DNA of 64,000 nt, taken from the NCBI GenBank assembly GCA_022494885.1, contig JAGVSM010000930.1:62001-126000 (forward strand). The letters run 5' to 3'. Of the stretch, positions 29,451-40,995 are shown piece by piece. A program made the translations under genes and the position numbers. Origin of the DNA: Micrasema longulum (taxonomy: Eukaryota > Arthropoda > Insecta > Trichoptera > Brachycentridae). Positions within the stretch are counted from its first letter, which is position 1. Each line of letters opens with the position of its first letter. The notes under the pieces are model-generated. The model did no database searches and had not been told where the DNA came from. It was given only the letters and a program-made list of their open reading frames with translations.

Positions 29451-30474
29451 TCATCCGTAGGGTAGCTTTTTTAGATTACAGGTATCATAGTTACTGCCGT
29501 ACATGTGGCTAACAGGATGCTCGCTGATTATAGGAAGATAGTAGATGCACATATGTGCAGTTACCGTGGAATAGTGCGTATTGTTCCAATGACTTGGTGT
29601 ATATTTTGGTTACAAAAGTAACATTCTAGAAAATTTAGCTCTGCGAGTTTCGATTGATTACGATCTCTGGCACCTAGAAATACGGCCACTCTTAGTTATT
29701 TTAAATAAATTACTCGCTTTTTATTTGTAAATTTGCTACAAGTTTTTTCTTTGTGACGCTTTTTTGGCAGCATTCGGATTGGAAGAAAAATATTTCGATT
29801 GGTCATCTCTTTTCTATGGCCATATTTCCTAGAATTATCCTAACTAAGCAAGATGTAATCAATTGTAAAAATATTTGAAGTAATAAAAAAAACTACTTCT
29901 TATCGAAGCGTCTCTTAGCCATGAATAGAAATTGTATAAATAATTGCTATTTCGCTGGGAATCAGGAAATGTCAGAAAACTGCGGCAGGAATGATTTAAA
30001 TTTACGTCAGATGTCAATTAAGGATGCAGGAATAATCTATGGTCTATGTTTGTATGACATTTCCTGGAATAATTTAAATATTTTCCTGGAGCGATTGAAA
30101 TATAGCGCGTATGCTAATTCATGTAACCTTATATGGGAAATTCAAGAGAGCTCAGAGGTATTTTCTATACTAAATCTAGTGGTATTTGAATCTCTGCAAT
30201 CAATTTCGATGTAACTAGCGAGTTGCGTACATATTCAGATTGCAGGATTTTTGCCTGAAACAGGACGTATAAGCTGTTTTAGGCCAGAGTTTGTCAAATA
30301 GTGAATAATAAATAAATAAATTCGATTTCGATTAGAATCTTTAGTTGTTGTAGTGCATTCACACATTGATTGCAAATAATTAAAATGATACATCACCATG
30401 ATAGTAGAATAAAGACTTGTGTGGTTTTCTTCAACTTTATATGAGAGCGACTTAATTTTTTTCTGAGACTTTTT
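29451..30474. other. no assignable feature; one 97-codon frame
   Basis: The frame at 29,921-30,214 (+) encodes a 97-residue sequence with no recognisable domain, no signal peptide and no second copy. Its base composition is only slightly less AT-rich than the surroundings. I would not call it a gene. Confidence 0.3.
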
Positions 30475-30965
30475 CTTTTAAATACAAAAGTTTTTCCCTT
30501 GATACTTGTTGTCGTTATATATATGGACGCTGGAAAGGAAACATTTCCAAGTGACATCTAGCAACTTTACATATGAGTCAATTATTAATTATTTTTTTTT
30601 ATTAATAAAGGATCTCATATTTTTAATTATTTCGGAATCACGCCAAAATAACACATATGTATTTATATTTTGAAAAAATGCCAACAAAGACTTCAGCGTC
30701 TGAGCGTGGGCCATTCCTTTTTTAATTATTAATAAAATTATAGCACATAAATATGGTATGACATGACCATGAAAAGAAAAGAAAAGAAAAAGAAAAGAAA
30801 AAGAAAATTAACATCTGCTGATATTACGAAAACAGGATTTATTTGCAGTGTGCATTTTATTTTTTATTTTAATTTTGTTTTTAAAAAAAAGGTGTCTATC
30901 TGCTCCTTCCATACTAATCCAAGACCTCAAACATACTTTAAACGGTATCAGTGATTTAATGTTTT
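30475..30965 (+). repeat. XY repeat, copy 1
   Basis: AACATTTCCAAGTGACATCT, AGCAACTTTACATATGAGTC, TTTCGGAATCACGCCAAAAT, CAACAAAGACTTCAGCGTCT, GAGCGTGGGCCATTC and TTCCATACTAATCCAAGACC appear in inverted orientation at 36,892-37,502. An internal (AAAAG)n run at 30,775-30,806 corresponds to CTTTTC runs there. No protein recognised. Confidence 0.7.
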
Positions 30966-31439
30966 TTAATTCCTTACTTAGAAGACTGAAGGATTTTGGA
31001 CCAACATGTAAGGAGTGCCTCTGTGCGAACTTAGTTCAGCATTCTAGAACTGACAGTACACTATCGGATCTATTGCTAATACGATTTAAATTATTACTAA
31101 ATAATAAGTGAATATATTTCAGGCACTGGAATAAATATAATTTTCTAAAACTAAGGAGTCCACTCTTTTGGTATACTTCGTTACTAGGAAATAGGGAAAA
31201 CCTTTTTAAAATCAAATATAAAAGAAAGTCAGTGTCAAATTGTTTGCACGTCTGTCGTTATTCTACGATCGCGACAATATAACAAATTACAACAAGGATG
31301 GAGAATACCTTAAATTGTCTACAAACATTTGGACTAACTCAAATATTGTAGCGACGATATATGTAATATGAAATATAATGTGAAATATAATATACTTCGT
31401 TTAAAACTAGTTTTTTTTTCTTTCCACATACGAGTATAT
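30966..31439. other. mostly unassigned; FB-C arm fragment
   Basis: ACAAATTACAACAAGGATGG and TTGTCTACAAACATTTGGAC (about 31,275-31,345) are a diverged FB-C arm. The 87-codon frame ending at 31,111 is unassigned. Confidence 0.5.
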
Positions 31440-31735
31440 ATTAAAACCTACATTGAATCAACTGCTCCATAAATGTATAGTTTATGTTATGTTTTTGTAC
31501 TTTCATTGTGCGTTTTGTAATACAAATAATATAGATGTACATAAATGTATTATTTACATAAATACGTAGTGTTTAAAACTGTCCGAACATTTTTTTAATT
31601 GTAAAAGTCCGTTTATTCTCAAATGTAAAAATATTTTTTAAAAGTATATTTTTAAGTGTCTTCGGCGCGGGAAACCCCAGTGAGGTCACAGTATTTTTAT
31701 TATTCATCATAGTTTATAATGGAAAAAAAATATGA
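31440..31735 (+). repeat. dispersed repeat M, copy 1
   Basis: GAATCAACTGCTCCATAAAT, TTTCATTGTGCGTTTTGTAA, TTTAAAACTGTCCGAACAT, CGGCGCGGGAAACCCCAGTG and AGGTCACAGTATTTTTATTA match 39,849-40,115 in the same orientation. About 270 bp, non-coding. Confidence 0.75.
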
Positions 31736-33600
31736 ATAAATAAAAATTTATTTTTTGATAAGCAATGAATTACGACGGTAGCCATACTTTTTTTTCCGTG
31801 CGACGTCAGATAAATTTTCTACAGTGGTTTAACGTACATTTTTATTACATACCTGAAGATGAGACGTTTTGCGTCCTATGAGAAATCGGCACGTATTTCG
31901 TTACCGTGCAATACTTGTATGCAATCATTGTGAAAATGCTCCAATCGGATTCCTTAAGGGGGAGTGGCCTGAAAAATGCTAAAATTTGATATTTTGATGG
32001 AATATTTAAAGTACTTGTAGTAATCCTAGCCAAATTTTAAAAATACTTTGTCAAAATTGAAATTTTCTTCTAGGGCTCAATATCTTTTTTTTATTTTATT
32101 TATCTTGACAGAGAAAAAAATTCTCAAAGAACATGAAATCACTGAAAACAGTCATCGTTCGAAAAGGTATTTAACGTATTTGTAAATATGGTACGACCTT
32201 ATTTTTTAGTTTATCGTAATGCTTAAGTCTTCTTCTAAGTCTCAATATCGCTTTTTTCTTTAAAATAAGTTTTGTTAAAAATTACTTAAAAATGTCTCTC
32301 TATGTACTTAAATAGAAATAAAATGTTTTAGTAGGAAAATCGAAAACGAGTCAATTTTTAACTGAATCTTTGTATGATTTTATTTTGAAAACTACATACC
32401 TACGTTTTTTAAAAAATAAATGTGAAAACTCTATAAAGAACGAGCATAGAATTTAAGTTTCGAAGGTATAAGTATTTAAATGATTAGGGTAATCCAATTT
32501 CGTCTGAGCAAGAAATAATGAATTTGCCAAGTTAATATCTATGTGACCCTTGGTGCAACGTGAAACAGTGTGTGTTCAAAAATTGCAATTGTATGCGTTA
32601 GTAGTCTGGAACCATTTTGAAGATTTTTTTTTCCCACGCGCGAGTGATGTGCCCTTAACCCTTCCGGGTTTAAGGGAGGTGTCTAGGGTCCCCCAACTAT
32701 ACCAATAACTTTTTTGTTGATCATCATATTGATTTCATTTTTTCCATAATCCTACCCTATAATTTTAAAAATGTGAGGGTATTAAAAACAAGCTTAGAAA
32801 TCTCCAGTGAAGGAGTTACTAAAATATTTTCGAAAAACTTTTTTTAAAAAATTGTGAGATTTCTAATTATGCTTTACTAAATCAATGGAGAACACTAAGT
32901 TTGCGGTGTCAAGTAATAAAAATGAAATATTTTTTTGCAAGATTTAGAGACGGTTTTGAATTACGCTTTTATTTAGGTAGGTAGTTTTTTATGTATGGTT
33001 TATTTTGGCATCAACAACTAATTTTTCAATTTTGGTCGAGATTTCTAAGATTGCTTCTAATACCCCTCATTTATCAAAGTTAAAATGAAGTAAAATGAAA
33101 ATATTTTACTGCTTTTTATTTCAATAATAATTCACATTTTTTGTCTTTGTTTTCCCTCATGCAAACAGCAAACATTACAATTTATCGCTTAATAATCTTT
33201 GATATGTCGGTCATTCCGCACGTGTGCTTTTTGCTATTTGGGCGTAAATTTCCAGCCATAACCACGAAACACGGATTTCGTGCTTTTCATTTAACCTGCT
33301 TTCCTCCTCCCAACTCTACGCTGTACCTCTGCGCTAGCGACATTAGATCAGTGCTGTTCAACCTGTCACAGCGAAAGCTGCGCGATGTCTTACAGCATCC
33401 TCTCGCAACAGTACTTTATGAAAAAAATATGAATTTCGCGGAAACCGAGAAATATTCTGAAACGGTTTTATAAACAATACCATGTCAATCATATCAATTT
33501 TTTTGTCGTTTTTTTTAATCGAATTCAACATAGCTGGGATATTCTTGATACCCACCTCAAGGAAAATAAATCAAATTGATAACGATTTGTGTTAAGTACT
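31736..33600. other. AT-rich, no gene seen
   Basis: A degenerate CTGAAGATGAGACG...GAGAAA motif at about 31,855 resembles the Q-type hairpin. The 110-codon frame at 33,141-33,473 overlaps an equally open minus frame and is unassigned. Confidence 0.35.
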
Positions 33601-33607
33601 ATGTAAG

Positions 33608-34144
33608 ATGTTAGGATTTGTTCTGCGTACTGCCAGGGTTTTCGAAAATACCCGCATACTGAGAACTCTTTACAACTCCTTGGTGCAAAGTAGACTCGAG
33701 AGTGGCTCGAAGATTTGGGGGCCACATGAACTGAAGTACTCTCTTATGATAGAGAAAATCCAAAAGAAGTTTCTGAGATATCTCCACATAAGAGAGTGCG
33801 GGTATTATCCTTGGCTCTACCCGACCGAGTTTCTCCAGGGTATGCTTGGCTACAACAGTTTAGAGACTAGAAGGAGTGTGTATTTGACTACACATTTTTA
33901 TCGATTGTTGCGCGGTGTGATCGATAATTCTGAGATTATGATGAGCATTGGTTTATATGTTCCTGATAATTACCTAAGACAGCGTCAGCATAGATTGTTT
34001 CATATTTCGATATACAGGACCAACCTGCTTTTGGTTATGCCTGTTGGAAGGGATACCGCTATGCTGAACAACATCGCTCTGGATATTGATCTGTTCCATG
34101 TATCCGAAGAGGTTTTTCGGAGCAGGATTCTCCTACTACTTTGA
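33608..34144 (+). pseudogene. J1 LINE (jockey/CR1-like) ORF2 C-terminus, 178 open codons
   Basis: Reads GFVLRTARVFENTRILRTLY, NSLVQSRLESGSKIWGPHEL, KYSLMIEKIQKKFLRYLHIR, ECGYYPWLYPTEFLQGMLGY, NSLETRRSVYLTTHFYRLLR, VPDNYLRQRQHRLFHISIYR and TNL, ending SRILLLL-stop. SLV.SRLE.....W.P..I...IQ+.FLR.L, then LGY.SLE.RR and RTN is the region following the RT catalytic core. The RT palm and endonuclease are absent, so it is a 5'-truncated copy. The frame is intact, suggesting a younger copy than those at 0.9 and 44.8 kb. A downstream 3' UTR extends to about 34,250. Confidence 0.8.
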
Positions 34145-34554
34145 CATGCGTCTCTTTCATGTATTTTTTTCTTTTTTTTATATGTACGTATTGAATATAT
34201 GTTTGTAATGTATATGTTATATTTAAAATAAATTTATCGAATTGAATTAAATGTATTATTGAATACAATATCATCTGCAATAATGTTATAGTAAGTTTAT
34301 TGACAGTTCTTTTGCGTAATCGAGTGATTAACGATTAAGAAACGTTGCTAACTCACAGAACTCCTGCTACGAAGGCAACGAATTTCACCATTTCAAATAC
34401 TTTTCAATATATTATGTAGTTATTTTGTAAGAACTAGTACACTCATGCCGATATTGCAACAAGCTTAGATGCAATTCTTTAAAAATATCATTCGATGACA
34501 AAATTTTGTAATTTATTTAAGTGCAGACCACTTTTTCTTCATTTATTTGTATTG

Positions 34555-34625
34555 AAAACATAAAAGAGACGGATACGTCTCGAAACCGGTATACAGAGAA
34601 AAGTCGGTATGTGGTTATAAAAAAA
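34555..34625 (+). other. GAGACG-hairpin plus GAAACCGGT motif, copy 1
   Basis: GAGACG-GATA-CGTCTC forms a 6-bp stem with a 4-nt loop, followed by GAAACCGGTAT and AAAGTCGGTATGTGG. Repeated at 51,885-51,950 with a CTGACGA directly upstream, which is absent here. Confidence 0.65.
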
Positions 34626-34732
34626 TATTTACTTAAATTTTTAAATTTAATTCAATATTTTAAAATTTAAATTTCTTAAACTTTAACTTCACTAAAATCG
34701 GAAGAATTTAAGAAATTTAGATGTTCAAACAT

Positions 34733-35103
34733 AGGCAAAATTGTGAATGTTACACAGTGTGAAAATTGGCCACTTAAACCAGCCAACGACAGGTCATAAG
34801 CTCAGTAAATATAATAAGCTCAGCATAAGCATAAGCTCAGGCGGCCTCCGTGTGTAGTGGTCAAGTCGTTTGACTCACACACGGAAGGTTCCGGGTTCGA
34901 TTCCCAGTGAGAACACAAAAAAAATAAATGTGATTTTTCTCAAGTCTGGGTGTTCTGTGATGTAATTCACAACTGTATTTGGGCCTCCTGGCCTGTTGTT
35001 GTGCAAAAAAAAAAGAGTGAATAAAAAAAATATTTAAAAAAATGCCGAGACTCATATTCCCCTCTCTAAAATGTTTCCCATCTCTGTTGTAATTTGTCAA
35101 ATA
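34733..35103. mobile_element. FB-C copy interrupted by SINE-B
   Basis: GCCACTTAAACCAGCCAACG and ACAGGTCATAAGCTCAGTAA lie left of the SINE. AATGCCGAGACTCATATTCC and CATCTCTGTTGTAATTTG lie right. Joined, they rebuild the FB-C right arm. A local triplication of ATAAGCTCAG lies at the junction. Confidence 0.8.
34841..35028 (+). mobile_element. SINE-B, best full-length copy
   Basis: GCGGCCTCCGTGTGTAGTGG (A box), CAAGTCGTTTGACTCACACA, GGTTCCGGGTTCGATTCC (perfect B box), a 90-bp body with GGTGTTCTGTGATGTAATTC and GGGCCTCCTGGCCTGTTGTT, and an A-rich tail. Pol III promoter elements look intact. It lies within FB-C. Confidence 0.85.
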
Positions 35104-35125
35104 AACATAACTTTCTAAAACTAAG

Positions 35126-35830
35126 GAGTCCACCCTCAATGCGTAGTTTATTACTAGGATTTTTGCATTTTGATTGTGCATTTTGATAGATTTCCGGTTT
35201 CCGGGTGAAAGGTACAGGGTTATATTTTTAAATGTCAGAAAAACACACCAACTTGAACTCGTGACGTTGCGGACGAAGTAATTTCAAAATGACCAAGCTT
35301 TCAAAAATCATAGCGAAGATATATTATACCAATTTTTTTTTTCTTTGGTTTTGTTAGTCTTTTAACAAATATATATTTTTTTATCTCTGAACCTCCTCAT
35401 TACGGCGGGTAACACTCAAATTCGGCTGGGAAATTTAACATCTGTACCCATTAGCAAATGCTGATAATGATCATTTTCTAACCGTTACTCGACATATTTA
35501 CTTAAAATGTGACATTTCTCTCAAATTCATCAATGACGAATAAATTAGTATATATTAATTGATGAGGTCAAATGACGAACTAGTAATCTGATGACATATT
35601 TGAATATTTTATTCAAATTTTATTAAAAAGGAGATTTGACGATTTTCGTATTCGGGTCAAACTCGCGAAGTATTTATTGGTTTACTGTTGTTACCGAGAA
35701 CATGGCGTAGGTATGTGGGAATCACTTAGATTATCATAAATATTTAATTAGTGGTACGCTTGTACTAAACAAAATAGCTGGTTTGGTGGCAGAATGATTT
35801 CAGGTGAAATAATCACACGAAAAATATTAT
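35126..35830. other. no assignable feature
   Basis: No coding frame or repeat partner recognised. Confidence 0.35.
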
Positions 35831-35832
35831 GT

Positions 35833-35925
35833 TTTTTTGCATCACAACAAGCCACGAGGCCCACCACTAGGGCCGCGATTATAAAGGCTATCCTTTATCG
35901 ATACATACCGAGACGGTGTACTTAA
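35833..35925. mobile_element. SINE-B (-) fragment joined to FB-D fragment
   Basis: TTGCATCACAACAAGCCACG, AGGCCC is the reverse complement of the SINE-B body end. It is followed at 35,876 by GGGCCGCGATTATAAAGGCT, ATC...CGATACATACCGAGACGG, matching FB-D at 20,687. Confidence 0.55.
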
Positions 35926-36063
35926 CTTCTGTACTTACTCTATCTACCTCGCTATGTTCTTCCGACTTGTCATCTCGACATCATATGATCGAATCCAACC
36001 AATGAATGACCCTGAAAATTTAATCCGCGTTCCTTACTTAATTAAAATGCCAAATATTTATCA

Positions 36064-36378
36064 TTTAGATATATTTCAACAGAGAAAGAAAACATTTTGG
36101 AGTAGGTAATATGAATGTCTAGGCATTTACAGGGCTTATGACCTGTCATTGGCTGGTTTAAGTGGCCACTTTACACATTGTATAACATTCCCCATTCTGC
36201 CCATGTTTGAATACCCACATTTCCTCAACTCTTCCATCTGTTGACTTTTGTGAAGTAAAAGAGCTCAAACATTTATCACGCGGGTGAGATTCATCCGGAT
36301 AAACCAAATCGTCTACTAGGCAAGGGAGGAAATCCAGCCAGTCTGCAAGTATTTGGACATACTCAAACATTGTTGAGT
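36064..36378 (+). mobile_element. FB-C copy
   Basis: ATTTCAACAGAGAAAGAAAA, GTCTAGGCATTTACAGGGCT, CATTGGCTGGTTTAAGTGGC, GAGCTCAAACATTTATCACG and the terminal TTGGACATACTCAAACATTG are present. The left outer terminus is missing. Confidence 0.8.
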
Positions 36379-36825
36379 TCTCATTTATATTTTAAATATG
36401 CTTTTGTGGTAAAAAGTGCCCTCTTCAAAGCGATCATAAACTCCAATAAATCCCAATTCAAGCAAAAAATGATCGCTTGAACATGATTTTTATGACGGTA
36501 TGCTTAACGATCGTCTGTATTTATCTACCAAGCAATTACAAAACCGGTTCTTTAACGCCTCGATACGTGCACTCAGCAAGATAGTAAAACAGATGTAAAA
36601 AATACAATAACTAAATTTATTTTTCATAGTGGCAACATTTTGACACCTAGATGCTTTAATGTGTTAATAGGATAGAATCTAGACACATAATCTATGCATC
36701 TAGGCGTTCGTATTCAAAACTGTCAGTTATGTCGGAAAATTATACACTTACTTTTATCAAATGTTACAAAAACATTAAAAAAATACATTTTCGTCAAAAT
36801 ATCAGTGTATTTGTTTTAGAGCAGT

Positions 36826-36891
36826 GGGGTAGGCTGAGGGGATAAAACGCTCTGCCTTTGCATACAGATCTCACATTCTCTACATTCATAC
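36826..36891 (-). pseudogene. P1 LINE, 3'-most piece of a split copy
   Basis: GTGGGGTAGGCTGAGGGGAT, AAAACGC and the CTCTACATTCATAC end match the P1 stop region. The copy resumes at 37,503 after an insertion. Confidence 0.65.
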
Positions 36892-37502
36892 TAATTAAAT
36901 CACTGGTACGGTTTGCAGTAGGTTTGAGGTCTTGGATTAGCATGGAAGGAACTGATAGACACCTTTTTTTTTAGAAAATTAAATTAAATTAAAAATAAAA
37001 TGCATACTGCAAATAAATCCTGTTTTCGTAATATCAGCAAATGTTAATATTGTTTTTCTTTTCTTTTCCTTTCTGGTACCATATATATGCTATAAATTTA
37101 TTGATAATTAAAAAAAGAATGGCCCACGCTCAGCCGCTGAAGTCTTTGTGGGCATTTTTTCCAATTTATATTGTAGCTTAATTTTAAGATGTATTTTTTA
37201 AAGTGTGTTTTTATTATTAAAATTCTTTATAAAATACATGCATGGAAAAATAAACTAATTTTAAAAAATAAAAATAAATAAATAAAAAGTAAGACTGTGT
37301 ATCAAAGTAAAAAAATATATATCCATATATATGTGTTATTTTGGCGTGATTCCGAAATATTTGAAAATACGAGATCCTTTATTAGTATTTTTTTTTAAAT
37401 ATATAGTAATGATTGACTCATTTGTAAAGTTGCTAGATGTCACTTGGAAATGTAAATATATGTATAGAAGATAAACAAATATAAGAAACATATTTTTTTT
37501 AA
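36892..37502 (-). mobile_element. XY repeat, copy 2, inserted in P1
   Basis: It carries, inverted relative to 30.5 kb, the blocks GGTTTGAGGTCTTGGATTAG, GGCCCACGCTCAGCCGCTGA, GTGTTATTTTGGCGTGATTC and GCTAGATGTCACTTGGAAAT. It also has an extra block (GTAGCTTAATTTTAAGATGT) with an A-rich tail, shared with the window start. P1 sequence flanks it, with ATAC at both junctions. Confidence 0.7.
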
Positions 37503-37690
37503 ATACATCTTCTCATGCACGCGCGCCGATTATTCCGACTTTTGACTTGTCCATCTTCAAGTATTTGATGGATTTGGTCATGCCATGTCTTTCTGGGTCT
37601 TCCTCTATTTCTGCATACATCAACATTCGCATCGTAAATCTTTTAAGCCGCTCTTTCGCTGTCTATTCGCTATACGTGTCCGAACCAACT
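37503..37690 (-). pseudogene. P1 LINE, second piece of the split copy
   Basis: CATCTTCTCATGCACGCGCG, CCGATTATTCCGACTTTTGA, TGGTCATGCCATGTCTTTCT and CATCGTAAATCTTTTAAGCC encode, inverted, the ACMRRC, KSRNNRR, TWHDQ and KRFTMR... region of P1. Degenerate beyond 37,690. Confidence 0.75.
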
Positions 37691-37904
37691 CGACATCCAT
37701 CACGTAACTATTCGACAATTAGTATAAACAACTGTCGAATGCATTCCAGAAAGTATCTGCCTCTCTCTCATCCCCATACGTGAAAATAGGAGAGTGAACG
37801 ACGTAACCGAATCAGAAAAAAATATTCTGTCAGTAACGGGATTATAATGCCTGTATTATATAAACAGAGAACTGGTCAGCAATGATGGGTTTTAATAATT
37901 ATGT

Positions 37905-38035
37905 ATATTTTTTTTTTATTAATAAATTTCATAAAAAGTACATGTTTTTTAAAAATTACATATCTATTTTTACACGTCTAGTAAATGTTATTACTTTAAG
38001 TCTCCAAAAAAAGAGACTAACTCTTGTGCTTAGAT
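37905..38035 (-). mobile_element. retroposon N, solo copy
   Basis: TTTATTAATAAATTTCATAA, AAAGTACATGTTTTTTAAAA, CACGTCTAGTAAATGTTATT and CTCCAAAAAAAGAGACTAAC match the precise insertion at 60,643-60,772. Confidence 0.7.
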
Positions 38036-38379
38036 AGTGACTTACACTGTTTTAGTTGTTTATTTATAAAAGTTCATATAATTTTAAATAAGAGTACATG
38101 AGAAAAAAATAAAAACATATGATATATAAAGAAAAAATATTAAACAATAATACATTCATACTAATAAAAATTTAATGTAGTTTTTACGTGTTCAAAAAAT
38201 TTCTTTAGATTTATTTTTAATTAATTTATTGATAAATTATTTTTATTTCACTGGGAAGATTATAATAATTTTGTTCATCTTTGAAGACAAAGCTATTTTG
38301 ACCATGACTTGTGTTGAATTTAGGAACAATTAAATTAGCAATTTTAAACAACAATATCAGGTCAAGGTGCGGAAAGGAA

Positions 38380-38412
<33 letters not shown>

Positions 38413-39390
38413 ATGATGATATAAAACTATAAAATAATACAAAAACGATGTAGTTTTACATATTACACCGTTTTTAAAATAATATTTATATATTGTACTA
38501 TATTATAATATTATACTTATCATACTTAGGTAAATAAAAATATAGTTGCCAAATATTAATTCTTAATTTGAATGCTTGAATGCCCTAGATATAATACAAA
38601 CTGTCTTGTGCTAAGATCTCAGTGGTGGTATTTGAAGAAGGTCACATATTACGTATAACGTAGTAAAAAAGTAATTCTAATATACGCACACTTTTTACGT
38701 CTCGCTTTCGATAATGCGGGTTTATTCGGGAGCAAGAGAGAAAATTTCACGCGTCACACGCGTGAAGTTTCTAGTACTTCTCCCAGACGCCAGTTAGTAG
38801 CTATCTGACTTTTGTCAGTGTCAGTTCTTTCGCCCACCCTGCGAGCATGAGCAAATATTTTTTTTCATGTTTTTAGCAATTATATTAAAGTATTATAACT
38901 TTTGACATCAATTATAAATAATTTAAAAAATTGCATATGAATGTTACATTTTTTCGATTTGAAATATCTCATTTTTTTGTATATTTAACGCACGAATGTT
39001 TTTTGGGACAGTGAGGGAAAGGTTGAAGAGAAATATTAAATCACTCTAAATCAAGTGAATTTATTAAAAAGTCATAGATTAAAAATGCAATCGAAATAGA
39101 TCGCTTGTAATTCAAAAGGCGTAAAAATTACCTACGTCCCAAGTTTTTTTTTTTACTGAATTAATTACCCTGTGAGACAACGCCTGGAAATAATTTAGTT
39201 GCGCCTACTCAATAACGCCTAGTTGCAATAAATTTTAATTTTCATAACTCCCTAGGTAGTAAAATCCAGCATCACATAGATGCTAAGGTTTTCACGGTCA
39301 CTGCTATCATTTGTACCGTGTCGCAGTCGGCAGTAGGCACATTCAGTATCATTTTTGCAGTGTGTACAAAACACATCCTGAAGATGGGTC
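38036..39390. other. no gene; ATG microsatellite and hairpins
   Basis: (ATG)n at 38,379-38,420. A hairpin TTCACGCG-TCAC-ACGCGTGAA lies near 38,746-38,767 in a slightly GC-richer patch (38,690-38,850). Nothing coding is convincing. Confidence 0.5.
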
Positions 39391-39394
39391 CTGC

Positions 39395-39412
39395 AATATA
39401 TATATATATATA
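39395..39412. repeat. (AT)n microsatellite
   Basis: Nine AT units abutting the 3' hairpin of a minus-strand TC element. It could be an expanded terminal tail. Confidence 0.8.
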
Positions 39413-39800
39413 TAGTTGGATAATTTATATAGCGCATTTTTTGTAAATCACCTCAAGGGCGCTGTACAATTAATAAATATCTCTGTACGTCTTGCAGCTA
39501 CAGAGCGCATGGACGGTTGAGATTCTAGTTTCTCGTTTTCAATTAAGATCAATAAAAAATTATAACACATAGGAGCTAGAAAACAGGACGTCCTGCAGCT
39601 ACAGAGTGCGTAGACGGTTAGAAATTTAGCCCCCATTTACACATTTTAAAAATTGACAAATAAATTTAGTGGATTAATGATATTTTTATAAAATAAAATA
39701 ATATGCATAGTAAAAAAGAGGTAAGATTACAACACGTCTTGCGGCTACTAAGCGTATAGACGATTATAATTCTAGACCCCATTTACAAAATTTAGGTAAT
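39413..39800 (-). mobile_element. TC element, three cores plus L2-type hairpin
   Basis: On the + strand, TTGGATAATTTATATAGCGC and CACCTCAAGGGCGCTGTACA (inverted 3' hairpin) are followed by cores ACGTCTTGCAGCTACAGAGC at 39,487, ACGTCCTGCAGCTACAGAGT at 39,588 and ACGTCTTGCGGCTACTAAGC at 39,733. The architecture equals 21,120-21,560 in opposite orientation. Confidence 0.6.
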
Positions 39801-39848
39801 TTAAAGGAGCTAGGTAGAAGTAAAATGCATTGTCTAATTCGCCCATAC

Positions 39849-40120
39849 CAATGCTGAATTAACTGCTCCACAACTGTATAGATTATGTTAGTTTTTTGTT
39901 ATTTTCATTGTGTGTTTTGTAATATAAATAATATAGATGTACATAAATACCTTGTTTTTAAAACTGTCTGAATATTTCTTAATTATGTTTGTTTTTCAAG
40001 TTAGTCTTCTTTGTTTATTCTCAAATGTAATTTAAAAAAACTAAATTGTTAAGTGTCTCGGCACGGGAAACTTCAATGAGGTCACATTATTTTTATTATT
40101 AATTATAGTTTGTAAGCGAA
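39849..40120 (+). repeat. dispersed repeat M, copy 2
   Basis: GAATTAACTGCTCCACAACT, TTTCATTGTGTGTTTTGTAA, CTCGGCACGGGAAACTTCAA and GAGGTCACATTATTTTTATT correspond to 31,447-31,730. Confidence 0.75.
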
Positions 40121-40159
40121 AAATATGAATAAATAAAAAAATATGATAGCTAGATAACC

Positions 40160-40310
40160 AATCATCAGAATTCTAGCAATGTTAAAATTATATCAATTAA
40201 CTTACATAAAATGGAGCATAGTAGTAAACTTGTCAAGTGTTCATGCAAAAAAGTAAGCAATAAAAAACTAAATAAATAAAACACTGTTTCAACTCCACGG
40301 TTAACAAAAG
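40160..40310 (+). repeat. dispersed repeat K, copy 2
   Basis: AATTCTAGCAATGTTAAAAT, TTGTCAAGTGTTCATGC and GTTTCAACTCCACGGTTAAC correspond to 29,305-29,440. M and K lie about 40 bp apart here but 2 kb apart, and in the other order, near 30 kb. Confidence 0.65.
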
Positions 40311-40854
40311 GAGATAGATGTCCGAAGATAAGCTTTTGTAGACAGTAGGTAGATACCGTCGCCATGTCAGCCGAAACGTTGAAACAAATCCAACTCACAC
40401 GGGATCACATCACAAATTACAAGAAATACATATTGAAATACAGCACTATCGAAAAAAATGTGGATTTACTCAAAATATTGTTGACTAAGCTTTAGTCGGA
40501 ACACTGATTTTTATCAAATTATTGTTCCCGTTTCTGGTTTGTGTAATACGGGCATTACGCTAACATTCCATGTTAAGATCACCGTTATTATCACCAAAAG
40601 TCCTTTGCCGTAAGTAGGTCCCTGATGTCATGACGTCATGCGTGATCACCATCAACAGTATCGTAACATCACATGACAGATGACAGTAGGTTACCGTAGG
40701 TTGCTGTCAAGCGCACATTTTTTAAAATTCCTACGTACATTTTTTTTGTAGTTCTTTACGGTGAGTTCTGCTGATGGATGAATTGGCTTTCCCTGCATCA
40801 CAACAGTCTATCAGTGGTTGATTCACAAGAACTCGAGACTTCATGCAAAGCAGT
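40311..40854. other. mostly unassigned; FB-C arm remnant
   Basis: GGATTTACTCAAAATATTGT near 40,463 is like the outer FB-C terminus. Otherwise no feature. Confidence 0.4.
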
Positions 40855-40995
40855 TCATTTTTATTCCTTTTTCATACATTTTCAAGAAACTTCCCCGTAC
40901 AATTAAATAATGCACTAATTTTTACTGCGTGTAAGATTATTTTTTTTGTCCAATTTCCTGTAGCACTGAACTTCCTCATTTTTTACAGCATACAA
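40855..40995 (+). repeat. dispersed repeat F, copy 1
   Basis: CATTTTCAAGAAACTTCCCC, TAATTTTTACTGCGTGTAAG, CCAATTTCCTGTAGCACTGA and ACTTCCTCATT match 46,375-46,480 and, in part, 47,697-47,760. The open frame across it reflects T-richness. Confidence 0.65.

Noticed and set aside
29921..30214. 97-codon frame as a host gene
   Set aside because: No domain, no conserved second copy, no splice context. Plausibly chance.
33141..33473. 110-codon frame as a gene
   Set aside because: No recognisable motif and an equally open antisense frame.
34860..34930. Possible functional tRNA gene at the SINE-B head
   Set aside because: A and B boxes are present, but no paired acceptor stem, and the same head with the same body recurs as a SINE.
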